From assembly GCA_945487985.1 (NCBI GenBank), contig CALYTX010000106.1, forward strand, positions 1 to 5,318: a stretch of 5,318 nt of DNA. Reading direction: 5' to 3'. The notes under the pieces are model-generated. The model made no database searches and was not told where the DNA came from. It saw nothing but the letters and a program-made list of their open reading frames with translations. This stretch comes from an uncultured Verrucomicrobiota bacterium. Its GTDB lineage: Bacteria; Verrucomicrobiota; Kiritimatiellia; RFP12; UBA1067. Below, piece after piece: positions 5,245 through 5,318 of the stretch. A program made the position numbers and the translations under genes. The stretch's first letter is position 1; each line of letters opens with the position of its first letter.

Positions 5245-5284
5245 AAGTGCGTCTCACCCCGAAAAAGGGTGAGATGCGTTTTCG
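5245..5284 (+). terminator. Probable terminator of the priA transcript
   Basis: The bases 5245-5259 pair with 5267-5281 over 15 contiguous positions: eight Watson-Crick pairs of TCTCACCC with GGGTGAGA, then a lower stem including four G-U pairs. The loop is CGAAAAA. Four T residues (5279-5282) follow GATGCG; three of them can also pair in the lower stem, so the T-tract is short. The hairpin begins 94 bases after the priA stop. It fits an intrinsic terminator for the plus strand; the opposite strand lacks a T-tract after the stem. Confidence 0.55.
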
Positions 5285-5318
5285 TATCTGTAATGGACAT
5301 TGTTTCTTATTTGCGGCT

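Noticed and set aside
1..5318. Mobile elements, CRISPR repeats, tRNA or rRNA genes, defence systems
   Set aside because: No transposase, integrase, spaced repeats, tRNA-like cloverleaf or nuclease/toxin genes are visible on either strand. The coding space is filled by identifiable core genes.

Overview
The window is an ordinary housekeeping block from a moderately GC-rich bacterium, probably a member of the PVC superphylum on the Lentisphaerota / Kiritimatiellota / Verrucomicrobiota side. Two things point there. The bL20 N-terminus reads V-T-N-A-P-A-S-R and its C-terminal part S-E-I-A-I-H-D-P-A-G-F, which resembles the Chlamydiae/Verrucomicrobia type rather than the common V-K-R-G type. A short type II secretion-like pseudopilin of the kind these phyla carry in many copies also sits among core genes. 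The assignment is inference from remembered family sequences, not a search.

Layout. At the left edge, on the minus strand, is the first 101 codons of metK (S-adenosylmethionine synthetase), running off the window. A 209-bp intergenic region (305-513) holds two divergent promoters with the same extended -10, TGATATAAT. One serves metK, whose leader folds into a long interrupted hairpin. The other serves rpmI-rplT, whose leader contains a 10-bp stem with one bulged A. rpmI (bL35) and rplT (bL20) follow without infC and end at a strong intrinsic terminator (1108-1140).

A second plus-strand group then begins from a promoter overlapping that terminator. It holds a 120-residue zinc-ribbon/coiled-coil protein of unknown function, a CDP-alcohol phosphatidyltransferase (PgsA type) starting on GTG inside the previous stop (GTGA overlap), a pseudopilin with its own likely promoter, and full-length priA (replication restart helicase). 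priA starts on TTG one base after the pseudopilin stop. A 15-bp hairpin at 5245-5281 probably ends this group. The last part of the window, from 5151 on, has no convincing gene.

The genes cover unrelated core functions: methyl-donor synthesis, ribosome assembly, phospholipid synthesis and replication restart. The pseudopilin and the zinc-ribbon protein are the lineage-specific parts. I see no mobile element, CRISPR array, tRNA, rRNA, defence system or biosynthetic cluster, and no clear sign of a new multi-gene system. The points most worth a second look are the metK leader RNA, the zinc-ribbon protein coupled to pgsA, the CxC variant in the PriA zinc site, and the pseudopilin-priA coupling.
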